A DNA stretch of 64,000 nt, taken from the NCBI RefSeq assembly GCF_030145185.1, contig NZ_JAQYWB010000005.1:1-64000 (forward strand), written 5' to 3'. The stretch comes from Desulfoluna sp. (GTDB taxonomy: Bacteria; Desulfobacterota; Desulfobacteria; Desulfobacterales; Desulfolunaceae). Of this stretch, positions 26,145 through 35,000 are shown piece after piece. The notes below the pieces were generated by a model, which made no database searches, had not been told where the DNA came from, and worked only from the letters and a program-made list of their open reading frames with translations. The first letter of the stretch is position 1. Each line of letters begins with the position of its first letter. The position numbers and the translations under genes are program-made.

Positions 26145-26185
26145 CGTATTGAAAAACCATGATAGAAACGCCAAGGAGACAAACC

Positions 26186-27022
26186 GTGAAACGTGGACAC
26201 CTGATTCTCACAGCCCTGATATTCTGGGCCATTACCCCGATACTCCCCGGTGCGCAGGCCGACCCCTGGAGCACTTTTAAACCCCTCAAAGGGGAACTCG
26301 TCATCTCAGGCGGAACCGCTCACATCCCCGTCATGAAAGCCCTGGCCACGAAAATCATGAAAGTATCGCCCGGAATTCGCATCTCCATCGCAGGGGGCGG
26401 TTCCGGCCTCGGTATTAAACAGGTGGGGGAAGGCATCGTCACCATCGGCAACTCCGGCCGCGCTCCGAAACCCGAAGAGATCTCCCGATACGGGCTCGTT
26501 CTCCATCGCTGGGCCGTGGACGGCGTGGCCGTGGCGGTTCACCCCGAGAACCCGGTCCGTGCTCTCTCCTTTGCTCAGCTGCGGGCGATCTATTCAGGGA
26601 GCCTCACCAACTGGAAAGCGCTGGGCGGCCCGGACCGCACCATCAACCTCTACACACGAGACGCCTCCAGCGGAACCCGCTCCGTCTTCTGGAAAAAAGC
26701 GCTGGGCAAAGGTGAGATCCATGCCAGCGCCCTCTTCGTCAAATCCAACGGAGCCATGAAAAGCGCTCTGGCCGGCGATCCCTACGGCATCGGCTATCTC
26801 TCCGTGGGCCACCTGGACCCCTCCGTGACCGGCCTTGCCATCGAAGGCGTGACGCCGACCCTTGCCAACGTAAAATCTGGCAAATACACCATCGCCCGCG
26901 GCCTGTACAGCAACACCAAAGGCGACGCCACAGGCCTTGCCGCTGCATTCCTGGACGCGCTCTACTCCCCCACAGGCCAGGAGCTCATCGCCGCCAAAGG
27001 CTTTATTCCGGTGAAGGGGTGA
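26186..27022 (+). CDS. pstS: Phosphate ABC transporter substrate-binding protein, PstS-like
   Basis: A GTG start at 26186 is chosen: AAGGAG lies 7 bases upstream and the frame opens with a signal peptide (VKRGHLILTALIFWAITPILPGAQA). The mature part has the PstS features GELVISGGTAHIPVMKALA, the GGGSGLGIKQV ligand loop, VHPENPVRALSFAQLRAIYSGSLTNWKALGG, and RDASSGTRSVFWKKAL. It captures phosphate in the periplasm for the permease and ATPase encoded next. At about 278 residues it belongs to the shorter PstS group. Confidence 0.88.
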   Translation: MKRGHLILTALIFWAITPILPGAQADPWSTFKPLKGELVISGGTAHIPVMKALATKIMKVSPGIRISIAGGGSGLGIKQVGEGIVTIGNSGRAPKPEEISRYGLVLHRWAVDGVAVAVHPENPVRALSFAQLRAIYSGSLTNWKALGGPDRTINLYTRDASSGTRSVFWKKALGKGEIHASALFVKSNGAMKSALAGDPYGIGYLSVGHLDPSVTGLAIEGVTPTLANVKSGKYTIARGLYSNTKGDATGLAAAFLDALYSPTGQELIAAKGFIPVKG

Positions 27023-27885
27023 TCAAAGCCCGCCGGAGGCCCCACGAATGGATAGGAGAAGGAGCGGCCGCAACGGCCGCTCTGATCACCTTTGCCCTGA
27101 CCCTTGCCATCTTCGGGTTCATGGGCTGGCTCGCCATGCCCCTGCTTCAAGGGGAGACCCTGACCACCCTGTTCACCTCGGTGTGGCGTCCGGACCGGGG
27201 ACAATTCGGCATCCTGCCCATGGCCTGGGGCACCCTGGCCGTGGCTCTTCCGGCGACCCTTCTCGCCTTTCCCCTCAGCCTGGGATTCGCCTGCTTTGCC
27301 ACCCACCTGGCTCCCCGCCGCCTCCGAAAAACACTCAAGGGTCTTGCCGGACTCATGACCGGCATTCCCACCGTGGTCTACGGGTTCTCGGCGGTCTTTC
27401 TCCTGGTCCCCCTGATCCGGGAGATGGCGGGACGAGGGTCAGGTTTTTCCATCATCGCGGCTGTTCTGGTGCTTGCCCTGCTCATCAGCCCCACCATGAT
27501 CCTCATCCTCATCAGCGCCTTTGAAGCCGTCCCCCAGCCCTGGCAACGCTGCTTTGACTCCATGGGTGCCACCCCGGAAGAGACCGTGTGGCATCTCCTC
27601 TTCCCCCTGGCGACCCGATCCATGGTCGGTGCCCTTCTCCTGGGGCTGGGCCGTGCCATCGGAGACACCCTCATCGCCTTGATGCTGGCCGGAAATGCCG
27701 TCCTTGCCCCCACCGACCCCTTTGGCCCGGCCCGCACCCTCACCAGCCACATCGGCCTGGTGATGGCCGCAGATGTTGAGAGCCTGGAGTTTCGATCGGT
27801 CTTTGCCTGCGGGCTTCTCCTCTATCTGCTGATCTTCGTCCTCACCCTTCTGGTCCGGTACCTCACACGGAGGCCTGCGGCATGA
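27019..27885 (+). CDS. pstC: Phosphate ABC transporter permease PstC
   Basis: 288 residues with about six membrane helices. A GTG start overlaps the pstS stop codon (GTGA), indicating translational coupling. The EAA-type loop (DSMGATPEETVWHLLFPLATRSMVGALLLGLGRAIGDTL) and GIPTVVYGFSAVFLLVPL are PstC/PstA family marks. It forms the membrane channel with PstA. Confidence 0.87.
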   Translation: MIKARRRPHEWIGEGAAATAALITFALTLAIFGFMGWLAMPLLQGETLTTLFTSVWRPDRGQFGILPMAWGTLAVALPATLLAFPLSLGFACFATHLAPRRLRKTLKGLAGLMTGIPTVVYGFSAVFLLVPLIREMAGRGSGFSIIAAVLVLALLISPTMILILISAFEAVPQPWQRCFDSMGATPEETVWHLLFPLATRSMVGALLLGLGRAIGDTLIALMLAGNAVLAPTDPFGPARTLTSHIGLVMAADVESLEFRSVFACGLLLYLLIFVLTLLVRYLTRRPAA

Positions 27886-28754
27886 AACGATGGAGACGCC
27901 TTCTGCTCCATGGCGGAGCCCTCCTGTCCACCTTGGGTCTGCTTTCAGGGGTATTTTTTTTCCTGGGCCACATCGTCCTCAAAGGGATGCCCTCCCTCTC
28001 CCTGGCGCTGATCTTCGGGGACACCTCCCCCTTAAAGGCCCTGCTCTTTACGCAACGGGTTTTTAACGGGCTGTTTCCTGCCATCTGCGGGACCCTCTGC
28101 CTGGTGCTTCTCTCCGTGGTCCTGGCCCTTCCGGCAGGCATTCTTACCGGCGTCTGGCTGAGCCACTTCGGCAGCGGCAGAGCAAAAGCCCTCCTCTCCC
28201 TGTGCATCGACACCCTGGCCGGGGTGCCCTCCATTGTGGTGGGACTCTTCGGCTTCTCCTTTGCCATCCTCCTTCATAAGATCAGCCACGGGACGGTGGG
28301 GCCCAGCCTCGGCATCGCAGCCCTCACCCTCTCCGTGCTGGTTCTGCCCGGTATCGTCCGGAATACCCAGCTCGCCCTGGCCGCCATCCCCCGCGAAACC
28401 CATCTCGCCGTTTCAGCCATGGGGGCCACCCCGGTCCAGGCCATTGTCCGGGTCTACCTGCCCATGGCCTCTCCCGGAATCTTTCGGGGAGCGATTCTGG
28501 CCATGGGGCGATGTGCTGAAGATACCGCCGCCATCATGCTGACCGGCGTGGTCGCCACAGCCGGGGCCCCTTACGCCCTCTTCGGTAGATTTGAAGCCCT
28601 CCCCTTCGCGATCTTCACCATCGCCTCGGAATACAGCGGCCCGGAGGAGCTGGCCCAAGGCTACGGAGCCTCGCTCATCCTTCTACTGCTCTGCGCCCTG
28701 CTCTTTGGCCTCTCAGCGCTCATTGCCTCACGTTTTCATCCTGACACGCCATAA
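27882..28754 (+). CDS. pstA: Phosphate ABC transporter permease PstA
   Basis: 290 residues, about six membrane helices, and an ATGA overlap with pstC. Family marks are DTLAGVPSIVVGLFGFSFAI and the EAA loop SAMGATPVQAIVRVYLPMASPGIFRGAILAMGRCAEDTAAIMLTG. It pairs with PstC. No phoU, phoR or phoB gene follows this transporter, unlike most pst operons. Confidence 0.87.
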   Translation: MKRWRRLLLHGGALLSTLGLLSGVFFFLGHIVLKGMPSLSLALIFGDTSPLKALLFTQRVFNGLFPAICGTLCLVLLSVVLALPAGILTGVWLSHFGSGRAKALLSLCIDTLAGVPSIVVGLFGFSFAILLHKISHGTVGPSLGIAALTLSVLVLPGIVRNTQLALAAIPRETHLAVSAMGATPVQAIVRVYLPMASPGIFRGAILAMGRCAEDTAAIMLTGVVATAGAPYALFGRFEALPFAIFTIASEYSGPEELAQGYGASLILLLLCALLFGLSALIASRFHPDTP

Positions 28755-28774
28755 ACGGACCTTATACATACCCC

Positions 28775-29467
28775 ATGAAACTCACATTTAACGACCTCAG
28801 CTTTCGCTACAAGACCCACACCATCCTCCAGGCCGTCAGCCTGGAGGTACCGAAAGGCTCCCTGACCGCCATCACCGGCCCCTCGGGCGAAGGCAAATCG
28901 ACCCTGCTTTCCATCGTGAACCACCTCTGGAGACCAGATGAGGGAGCCCGGGTCTCGGGCGACGCCATGGCCCGCTTTGACTCCGGGGTCATCAATCTTC
29001 TCTCCCCGCACCTCGATCTCCCCTCCCTGAGACGCAAGGCGGCCATGGTCTTCCAGAACCCGGTACCCCTGCCCTTCTCCATTTTCAAAAATGTCGCCCT
29101 TCCCCTCGCCTTTGCCGGGATCCGCAAAAAAGAGGAGGTCCACCGACGGGTGGAGCGCGCCCTCATTCGATCCGGCCTCTGGAACGAAGTCAAAGATCGT
29201 CTGCACGACCGAGCCGCCCTGCTTTCCGGTGGCCAGCAGCAACGCCTCGCCCTGGCCCGGGCTCTGGTCACCGATCCTGAAATTCTGCTTCTGGACGAGC
29301 CCACCTCCTCCCTGGATGCCACAAGCCGGGAACATATCGAAGCCCAGCTGCTCACACTCAAGACTCACTGTACCCTGCTCCTTGTCTCCCACTCAGAGGC
29401 CCAGGTGGAGAGGCTCTCTGATCGAATCTATCAATTAAAAGCGGGGAACCTGAAACGAATGCGGTGA
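28775..29467 (+). CDS. pstB: Phosphate-type ABC transporter ATPase, PstB-like
   Basis: 230 residues with Walker A GPSGEGKST, Q-loop VFQNPVPLP, signature LSGGQQQRLALARAL, Walker B ILLLDEPTSSLD and switch HS. It sits 20 bases after pstA on the same strand. It is somewhat shorter and more divergent than standard PstB (about 250 residues), so the cluster may be a paralogous uptake system. Phosphate specificity rests mainly on the binding protein. Confidence 0.82.
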   Translation: MKLTFNDLSFRYKTHTILQAVSLEVPKGSLTAITGPSGEGKSTLLSIVNHLWRPDEGARVSGDAMARFDSGVINLLSPHLDLPSLRRKAAMVFQNPVPLPFSIFKNVALPLAFAGIRKKEEVHRRVERALIRSGLWNEVKDRLHDRAALLSGGQQQRLALARALVTDPEILLLDEPTSSLDATSREHIEAQLLTLKTHCTLLLVSHSEAQVERLSDRIYQLKAGNLKRMR

Positions 29468-29534
29468 GACATCGCTCACCCGAGAGTCCACAATGACAGC
29501 TGGCGAAGACCCTACGACCGGATCATCATCTGCC

Positions 29535-29562
29535 TTGAAAATGTCTCCCCGACTGGTATAAT
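29535..29562 (+). promoter_or_regulatory. Sigma-70-type promoter of the flavoprotein fusion
   Basis: TTGAAA - 16 bases - TATAAT, about 145 bases upstream of the ATG at 29707 and just after the phosphate transporter operon. Confidence 0.6.
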
Positions 29563-29706
29563 AGCCAGACGTTCCATCACATTGATTCCATGGGCAATCA
29601 GGTTGACTGTCCATCCGCCCGCCCCCTGTCTGATGCGACAACTTGCGAAACCATTCCGGGAGCCCGGTACCTCTCATCACGTGATCTGACTGAAAGGAGA
29701 CGCCCG

Positions 29707-30675
29707 ATGTTAGCCGTGGGTCTGCAGGGAAGCCCGAGAAAAGGGGGCAACAACAGCCACACCTTGGGGCTTTTTCTTAAGCGCCTCGAATCCAAGGGAT
29801 TTCAAACCGTCACCTTGCCTATTCCCCAGCTGAAATTCGCCTTCTGCATCGGCTGCGGGTCCTGTGAAAAAAACGGGTGGTGCATCTTTGACGACGACTA
29901 CGCTTTAAAAATAGCCCCCATGCTCCGCCGGGCAGAGATCATTGTCATGGCCTCGCCCGTCTACTTCTACGGCCCGTCAGGGCAGCTCAAGGCGGCCATG
30001 GACCGTGGACAGATGCTCTGGTCCCGGAAATACCGTCTCAAGCTCAACGATCCTTCAAAAAAAAGACGACGGGGGTACATTCTCTCTTCTGCGGCCACCT
30101 ATGGTGACGACCTTTTCACCGCCTTTGTCCTGAACGCCCGCTACTTCTTCGATGCCATTGACGCGTCGTATGTCGGGGCACTCACCTTTCGCGGGGCGGA
30201 AAGCAAAAACGCGCTGGCCCACCGCAAAGACACCGAAAGCCGGGTGTACGCCGCCGCAGACCTGGCCGTTGGCCCCCTGGCACCGCCCAAACGACGACTG
30301 CTTTTTGTCTGTCGGGATGGAGCCATCAAGAGTCGCATCGCCTGGGCCATGGCCACGTCGAGCTCACCGCCCTCCACCTGGATCCGTCACGCAGGCACCG
30401 AACCGGAAGCGCACCTCAAAACCCGTTGTGACACGTGGATGGAACGAAAAAAAACCGACATCCGATACATTCCCGTCTGTGAACTCCATGAAAGTCTGGA
30501 CACGTTTTCACCGAATCTGGTAGTGGATATGGATGGGTCGTTACAAAATAACCCGAAGATAACCGCCGACATCACATGGGATCTGCCCCTTGCCCCCCCC
30601 AACAACGAGGACGAAGCTCAATCCCTGATCCGTCAGGTGGAATACAGAGTAAAAAAACTCATGGCCTCCCTGTAA
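29707..30675 (+). CDS. Iron-sulfur flavoprotein fused to a degenerate ArsC/LMW-PTP domain
   Basis: 322 residues; the ATG at 29707 has AAAGGAG 7 bases upstream. Residues 1-190 are an NAD(P)H-dependent FMN reductase / iron-sulfur flavoprotein: GSPRKGGNNSHTL binds FMN phosphate, Cys47, 50, 53 and 59 (CIGCGSCEKNGWC) suit an Fe-S cluster, and SPVYFYGPSGQLKAAMDR is typical. Residues from about 197 resemble low-molecular-weight phosphatase / arsenate reductase: LLFVCRDGAIKS replaces the VCxxNxxRS loop, keeping Cys202 but with Lys208 for the catalytic Arg, and the tail WDLPLAPPNNEDEAQSL fits ArsC. The second domain is therefore probably not a normal phosphatase. Substrate unknown. Confidence 0.75.
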   Translation: MLAVGLQGSPRKGGNNSHTLGLFLKRLESKGFQTVTLPIPQLKFAFCIGCGSCEKNGWCIFDDDYALKIAPMLRRAEIIVMASPVYFYGPSGQLKAAMDRGQMLWSRKYRLKLNDPSKKRRRGYILSSAATYGDDLFTAFVLNARYFFDAIDASYVGALTFRGAESKNALAHRKDTESRVYAAADLAVGPLAPPKRRLLFVCRDGAIKSRIAWAMATSSSPPSTWIRHAGTEPEAHLKTRCDTWMERKKTDIRYIPVCELHESLDTFSPNLVVDMDGSLQNNPKITADITWDLPLAPPNNEDEAQSLIRQVEYRVKKLMASL

Positions 30676-30819
30676 AAGGGGTGTCTCACCACGATCTGAG
30701 ACAACCCCTCCCGCTCAGAGGCATCTGAGACAGCTTTTTTATAGAAACACCGAAGCAGCCGCTCACCCCCTGGATGGGATCGTCTTTTAGTTCAAGTTCT
30801 TAGCGTATTTCATCCAGAG

Positions 30820-30836
30820 TTGGCACGCAAGATGCT
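30820..30836 (+). promoter_or_regulatory. Candidate sigma-54 promoter of oxygen-defence genes
   Basis: TTGGCACGCAAGATGCT matches TTGGCAC-N5-TTGCT with one mismatch (A for T in the -12 box), about 100 bases ahead of the fusion gene. E. coli norVW (flavorubredoxin and its reductase) is likewise sigma-54 dependent through NorR. No norR-like gene lies nearby and no clear NorR sites were found. Confidence 0.45.
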
Positions 30837-30937
30837 GACACATACCCACACAGAGTCTGTCACTGTGTTTCCCTGCCGTTGCCGGGCAGGAATCACGCAC
30901 CGACGCCTCGGCGCCCAACCTACGGAACGGAAACTTC

Positions 30938-32812
30938 ATGCAACGATACCTGATCATCGGAAGCGGCATCGCCGGGATTACCGCAGCGGAAACGATTCGA
31001 GAGCACGACCCGGCAGGCAGTATTACACTGGTCACCCAGGAAGAGACCCCCTTTTACAACCGCATTCGCCTCTGCGATTTCATCGCCGGTGATTTGCCCC
31101 CGTCGAGCCTTCCCGGTGTCGAGCCACAGTGGTATGAGGAGAAGAAGGTCACCCTCAAGCTCTCCACACAAATAAAATCCATCGATACCCACCGCGGCAT
31201 CGCCGTCACAGAGACAGGAGAGAGCCTGAACTGGGACAAGGTGCTCCTCGCCACGGGAGGTCACCCCTACCTCCCCGACATCCAGCAGATCCAGAAAAAA
31301 GGGGTCTTCACCCTGCGCACTCTGGCAGATGCACAGCGCATCCTGGCCCGCGCCCCAGAGGTCCAGAATGTGGTGATCATCGGCGGCGGCCTCCTCGGGC
31401 TGGAGGCAGGACACGCCTTTATCAAACGCGGAAAGAAGGTCACTGTCCTGGAATACGCCCACCGCATTCTTCCCCGTCAACTGGACGCCCAGGGCGCCGA
31501 GCTGCTCATGGAAAAAATGGTCAAGATGGGCATCGGCTTCCACACCGGCGTGGTGGCCAAAGAGATGACTGGCGAGGAACACGTCACCGGGGTCATCGTC
31601 TCTTCCGGCTCCGTGATCCCGGCGGATCTCGTTCTGGTCTCCGCAGGAATCCGGCCTAATACCGGCCTGGCTCAGGCCGCGGGCATTTCATCCGCCAAGG
31701 GCATCCCCGTCAACGCAAACATGGAAACCCAAACCCCCGGCATCTTTGCGGCTGGAGACTGCGCCACCTTCAACGGGGCCATCCACGGCATCTGGGCCAC
31801 CGGCATGGAGCAGGGACGCATCGCCGGGCTCAACATGAGCGGCCACCCCACCGCCTACCAGGAGCCCGCCTTCTCCACCATGCTCAAGGTGACAGGTGTC
31901 TACCTGGGTTCCGTGGGAGAGGTGGACGCCGAAGGGACCCGAGAAAGCGTCGTCCAAAACAACGATCAGGTCTACAAAAAAATTGTATTCCATGACGGAC
32001 GCCTGGTGGGCTGCCAGATGGTAGGAAATATTCATCATTTTAATGAAATGCAACAACATATCTTCAATGCGCAGCCGTTGAGTCCTTCTGAACGCAACGA
32101 CGTGGAACGAGAACTGAGTAATGAGAAGGGAGTGGATTCAAAAATGAAAAAGTTTGTCTGTACGGTATGCGGTTATGTCCATGAAGGCAGTGCCCCCCCT
32201 GAAAAGTGCCCCCAGTGTGGTGCCCCGGCCGAAAAATTTAAAGAAGTCACAGAAGAAAAACCCGCCACCCAATGGATCTGTACCGTCTGTGGGTATGTCC
32301 ACGAGGGGGACACGCCCCCGGAAAAATGTCCTCAGTGCGGCGCCCCGGAAGAAAAATTCAAACCCCAGGGCAGCGGGACACAGGCCTGGGCGGATGAACA
32401 TGTCATCGGGGTCGCCGAAGGGGTGGACCCGGAGATCCTGGAGGGCCTTCGCGCCAACTTTACCGGCGAATGCACCGAAGTGGGCATGTACCTCGCCATG
32501 AGCCGCCAGGCGGACCGTGAAGGCTTTCCGGAAGTGGCCGAAGCCTACAAACGCATCGCCTTTGAAGAGGCGGAGCATGCCGCTAAATTCGCAGAACTCT
32601 TAGGCGAAGTGGTCACAGCGGACACAAAAACCAACTTGCAGAGGCGCGTAGAAGCCGAACACGGGGCCTGCCAGGGGAAAAAAGACCTCGCCACCCGTGC
32701 CAAGCAACTGAACCTGGACGCCATCCATGACACCGTTCACGAAATGTGCAAAGACGAAGCCCGACACGGCCAGGCCTTTACCGGGCTGTTGAAACGATAT
32801 TTCAACAAATAG
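30938..32812 (+). CDS. NADH:rubredoxin oxidoreductase / rubredoxin-like x2 / rubrerythrin fusion
   Basis: A 624-residue four-module protein. Residues 1-400 are an FAD/NAD(P) oxidoreductase of the rubredoxin-reductase type (GSGIAG at 8-13; NAD site [23 protein letters not shown] near the end). Next come two rubredoxin-like CxxC...CxxC knuckles with short spacing (Cys408, 411, 424, 427 and Cys448, 451, 464, 467). A C-terminal rubrerythrin-type four-helix diiron domain follows ([31 protein letters not shown], giving the E / ExxH ligands). The parts match, in one chain, the separate NADH reductase, rubredoxin and rubrerythrin that together reduce H2O2 in anaerobes. An internal ATG at 32144 could give a separate rubrerythrin form. 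Confidence 0.9.
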   Translation: MQRYLIIGSGIAGITAAETIREHDPAGSITLVTQEETPFYNRIRLCDFIAGDLPPSSLPGVEPQWYEEKKVTLKLSTQIKSIDTHRGIAVTETGESLNWDKVLLATGGHPYLPDIQQIQKKGVFTLRTLADAQRILARAPEVQNVVIIGGGLLGLEAGHAFIKRGKKVTVLEYAHRILPRQLDAQGAELLMEKMVKMGIGFHTGVVAKEMTGEEHVTGVIVSSGSVIPADLVLVSAGIRPNTGLAQAAGISSAKGIPVNANMETQTPGIFAAGDCATFNGAIHGIWATGMEQGRIAGLNMSGHPTAYQEPAFSTMLKVTGVYLGSVGEVDAEGTRESVVQNNDQVYKKIVFHDGRLVGCQMVGNIHHFNEMQQHIFNAQPLSPSERNDVERELSNEKGVDSKMKKFVCTVCGYVHEGSAPPEKCPQCGAPAEKFKEVTEEKPATQWICTVCGYVHEGDTPPEKCPQCGAPEEKFKPQGSGTQAWADEHVIGVAEGVDPEILEGLRANFTGECTEVGMYLAMSRQADREGFPEVAEAYKRIAFEEAEHAAKFAELLGEVVTADTKTNLQRRVEAEHGACQGKKDLATRAKQLNLDAIHDTVHEMCKDEARHGQAFTGLLKRYFNK

Positions 32813-32856
32813 AGCGAAAAAATAAACGCGACACATCAACCAAATGAGGTGATCTG

Positions 32857-33015
32857 ATGAAAAAGTATGAATGCACGGTCTGCGGTTACGTCTACGACCC
32901 CGAAGAGGGCGATTCTGAAAACGGCATCGAGGCCGGAACGGCCTTTGCCGATCTGCCAGAAGACTGGGTCTGCCCCGTCTGCGGCGTGGGTAAAAGCGAG
33001 TTTGAAGAAGCGTAG
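32857..33015 (+). CDS. rub: Rubredoxin
   Basis: 52 residues starting [19 protein letters not shown] and containing [19 protein letters not shown]: the classic CxxC-G-Y ... CPxCG iron site of rubredoxin with the usual aromatic residues. Start at 32857 after TGAGGTGATCTG. It lies 44 bases after the fusion gene and 132 bases before the flavodiiron protein, so it is the likely electron donor to the latter, as in Desulfovibrio. Confidence 0.95.
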   Translation: MKKYECTVCGYVYDPEEGDSENGIEAGTAFADLPEDWVCPVCGVGKSEFEEA

Positions 33016-33024
33016 AAAAATCAA

Positions 33025-33049
33025 ACCCCGGAAGACGTCTTTCCGGGGT
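33025..33049 (+). terminator. Hairpin after rubredoxin gene
   Basis: ACCCCGGAA - 7 bases - TTCCGGGGT, a perfect 9-base stem 10 bases after the rubredoxin stop. T residues are few, so read-through into the flavodiiron gene is plausible. Confidence 0.6.
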
Positions 33050-33147
33050 CATTCTCATTGAAGGAATGGGACAACCCGGAGTTCTCTCGGCTGCACGCCG
33101 GGAATCCGGGCTCTCTCCCAGGGTATAAAAAGGAATCACAGGCTGAC

Positions 33148-34356
33148 ATGAGACCACTTAAAATCGCCGAAGGCATCTACGACGTGGGTGTCAAGGATTG
33201 GAACATCAGAGATTTTCACGGATACGCCACCCACAGGGGCACCAGCTATAATGCTTTCCTCATCGTTGATGACGACAAGGTGGTGCTCATCGACACGGTG
33301 AAGGAACCCTTCACCCAGGAGCTCCTGGAGAATATCCGCAAGGTCATCGATCCCAAAAAAATCGATTGTATCATCAGCAACCATTCTGAAATGGACCACT
33401 CCGGGGCCCTTCCCCGGGTGCTTCACCTCATCGGAGAAGAGAAACCGGTCTACTGCTCCAAAATGGGGGAAAAAGCCCTTACCGCACATTTTAACGACAA
33501 AAAAATAAACACCCAGGTGGTCAAGCCAGGCTCTGAGATGAAGCTGGGGAAATACACCCTCAGCTTCATCGAGACCCGCATGCTCCACTGGCCGGACAGC
33601 ATGTTCACCTACATCAAGGAGGCGGGCATCCTCTTCTCCAGCGATGCCTTTGGCCAGCACTACGCCTCCCACGAAAACTTCGACGACGAAATGGGAGAAG
33701 GGCTCTTCGACCATGCCAAAACGTACTTCGCCAACATCCTTTTGCCCTTCGCCCCCCGCGTGGAGAAACTCCTGGAATCAATCCAGGACATGGGGCTGAC
33801 CCTCAATATGATCTGCCCGGATCACGGCATCCTCTGGCGCAAGCATCCGGAAAAAATCATCGCGCGCTACGGCGCATGGGCTCGCCAGGAAAACCGGGAA
33901 AAGGTGATCGTCATCTACGACACCATGTGGAATTCCACGGAAAAGATGGCCAAAGAGATCGTGGACGGCGCCCGTTCAACAGGCGTTGAGGTCATCCCCA
34001 TGAAGGTCCGCAACTGGGACCGAAGCGATATCATCACTGAGCTCATGGACGCCAGAGCCCTCGTGGTAGGCTCGCCGACCCTCAACAACGAGATCTTTCC
34101 CACCCTCTGCGACGTCCTCACCTACATAAAAGGCTTAAAACCCCGCGGAAAATTAGGAGCAGCCTTCGGCTCCTACGGATGGAGCGGCGAAGCCGTCAAA
34201 CTCCTCAACAAAGAGCTCGACGCCATGGCCTTCGAACGCATTGACGAGGGCCTTCGAACCCTCTACGTGCCCGACAAGGAGTCTCTTAAAGCAAGCTTCG
34301 ACTACGGCGTCCGCATCGGCGAAGCCGTCAAAGCCAAAAGCTCAGCACAAGAATAA
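33148..34356 (+). CDS. Flavodiiron protein, rubredoxin:oxygen (or NO) oxidoreductase
   Basis: 402 residues from the ATG at 33148. An N-terminal metallo-beta-lactamase-like diiron domain carries the ligand motif HSEMDHSG and later CPDHGILWR. A C-terminal flavodoxin domain (VIVIYDTMWNSTEKMAKEI ... SPTLNNEIFP ... GSYGWSGEAVK) binds FMN. It is the Roo/FprA class A enzyme, reducing O2 to water or NO to N2O with electrons from rubredoxin. The rubredoxin gene directly upstream and the NADH:rubredoxin reductase fusion before it give a complete electron path from NADH to O2. Confidence 0.93.
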   Translation: MRPLKIAEGIYDVGVKDWNIRDFHGYATHRGTSYNAFLIVDDDKVVLIDTVKEPFTQELLENIRKVIDPKKIDCIISNHSEMDHSGALPRVLHLIGEEKPVYCSKMGEKALTAHFNDKKINTQVVKPGSEMKLGKYTLSFIETRMLHWPDSMFTYIKEAGILFSSDAFGQHYASHENFDDEMGEGLFDHAKTYFANILLPFAPRVEKLLESIQDMGLTLNMICPDHGILWRKHPEKIIARYGAWARQENREKVIVIYDTMWNSTEKMAKEIVDGARSTGVEVIPMKVRNWDRSDIITELMDARALVVGSPTLNNEIFPTLCDVLTYIKGLKPRGKLGAAFGSYGWSGEAVKLLNKELDAMAFERIDEGLRTLYVPDKESLKASFDYGVRIGEAVKAKSSAQE

Positions 34357-34378
34357 AAAAAGTAACGATTCAGCTTAT

Positions 34379-34415
34379 GCCTCCGGCGGCCCCTGCCGGG
34401 GGCTATACTTCAACA
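34379..34415 (+). repeat. Type 2 repeat, partial copy
   Basis: GCCTCCGGCGGCCCCTGCCG GGGGCTATACTT, with the AAACTTTT palindrome degraded. Lies just past the flavodiiron gene. Confidence 0.65.
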
Positions 34416-34487
34416 ACATGCCGATTCATAACCGAAACATTATTGCGGAGCTTTTTTCAAAAAGTGACCCGCCGGAGGCCAGATACC

Positions 34488-34847
34488 ATGACCGCTCAAC
34501 CGACTTCTTTTGCTCTCTTCGCTTATCGCCAGGAACCCGGCTGCTTCATCCACGTGCTCCTGAACGGACTGGACCTCCATGCGAAAGGCCACCCTGTTAA
34601 GATCGTGATAGAGGGACCGGCCACCACCCTCCTGCCTGAGATCGAATCTCTTGACGCCCCCTTGCCGGCCCTTTTCAAAAAAGTCACCGAGCAGGGGCTC
34701 ATCGACGGCTACTGCCTCGCCTGCGCCACCAAACTTGGCGTGGGAGAGGGGGCGAAAGCCTCGGGCCTGACTCCCCTCTCCGACATGAGCGGCCACCCGT
34801 CCATCGCCCACTATATCGAACAGGGGTATACGGTGATTAATTTCTGA
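34488..34847 (+). CDS. DsrE-like small cytoplasmic protein
   Basis: 119 residues, start at 34488. The compact alpha/beta sequence (FALFAYRQEPGCFIHVLLNGLDLHAKGHPVKIVIEGPATTLLP ... GLIDGYCLACATKLGV ... PLSDMSGHPSIAHYIEQGYTVINF) resembles DsrE/DsrF/YchN-fold proteins, with a cysteine pair (CLAC) at the position where sulfur-relay proteins hold an active cysteine. The ribosome-binding site GGAGG lies in a GCCGGAGGC segment that is the end of a repeat element. Family assignment is moderate; function unknown. Confidence 0.55.
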   Translation: MTAQPTSFALFAYRQEPGCFIHVLLNGLDLHAKGHPVKIVIEGPATTLLPEIESLDAPLPALFKKVTEQGLIDGYCLACATKLGVGEGAKASGLTPLSDMSGHPSIAHYIEQGYTVINF

Positions 34848-34877
34848 GGGGTCACGGTTCCATTGTGATTCAAAAAA

Positions 34878-34928
34878 GCCTCCGGCGACCCTGCCGGGGG
34901 CCAAACGTTTAAAAAGTTTGATAAACAG
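34878..34928 (+). repeat. Type 2 repeat copy
   Basis: GCCTCCGGCGACCCTGCCGG, GGGCCAAACGTTTAAAAAG, TTTGATAAACAG, 28 bases after the DsrE-like gene. Confidence 0.75.
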
Positions 34929-35000
34929 ATCTTGATGATTGCGATGGCCAATCATGAAAATCCGTAGAATTAATTCCCTTGTGGCGTACTGTGTGTTTCC

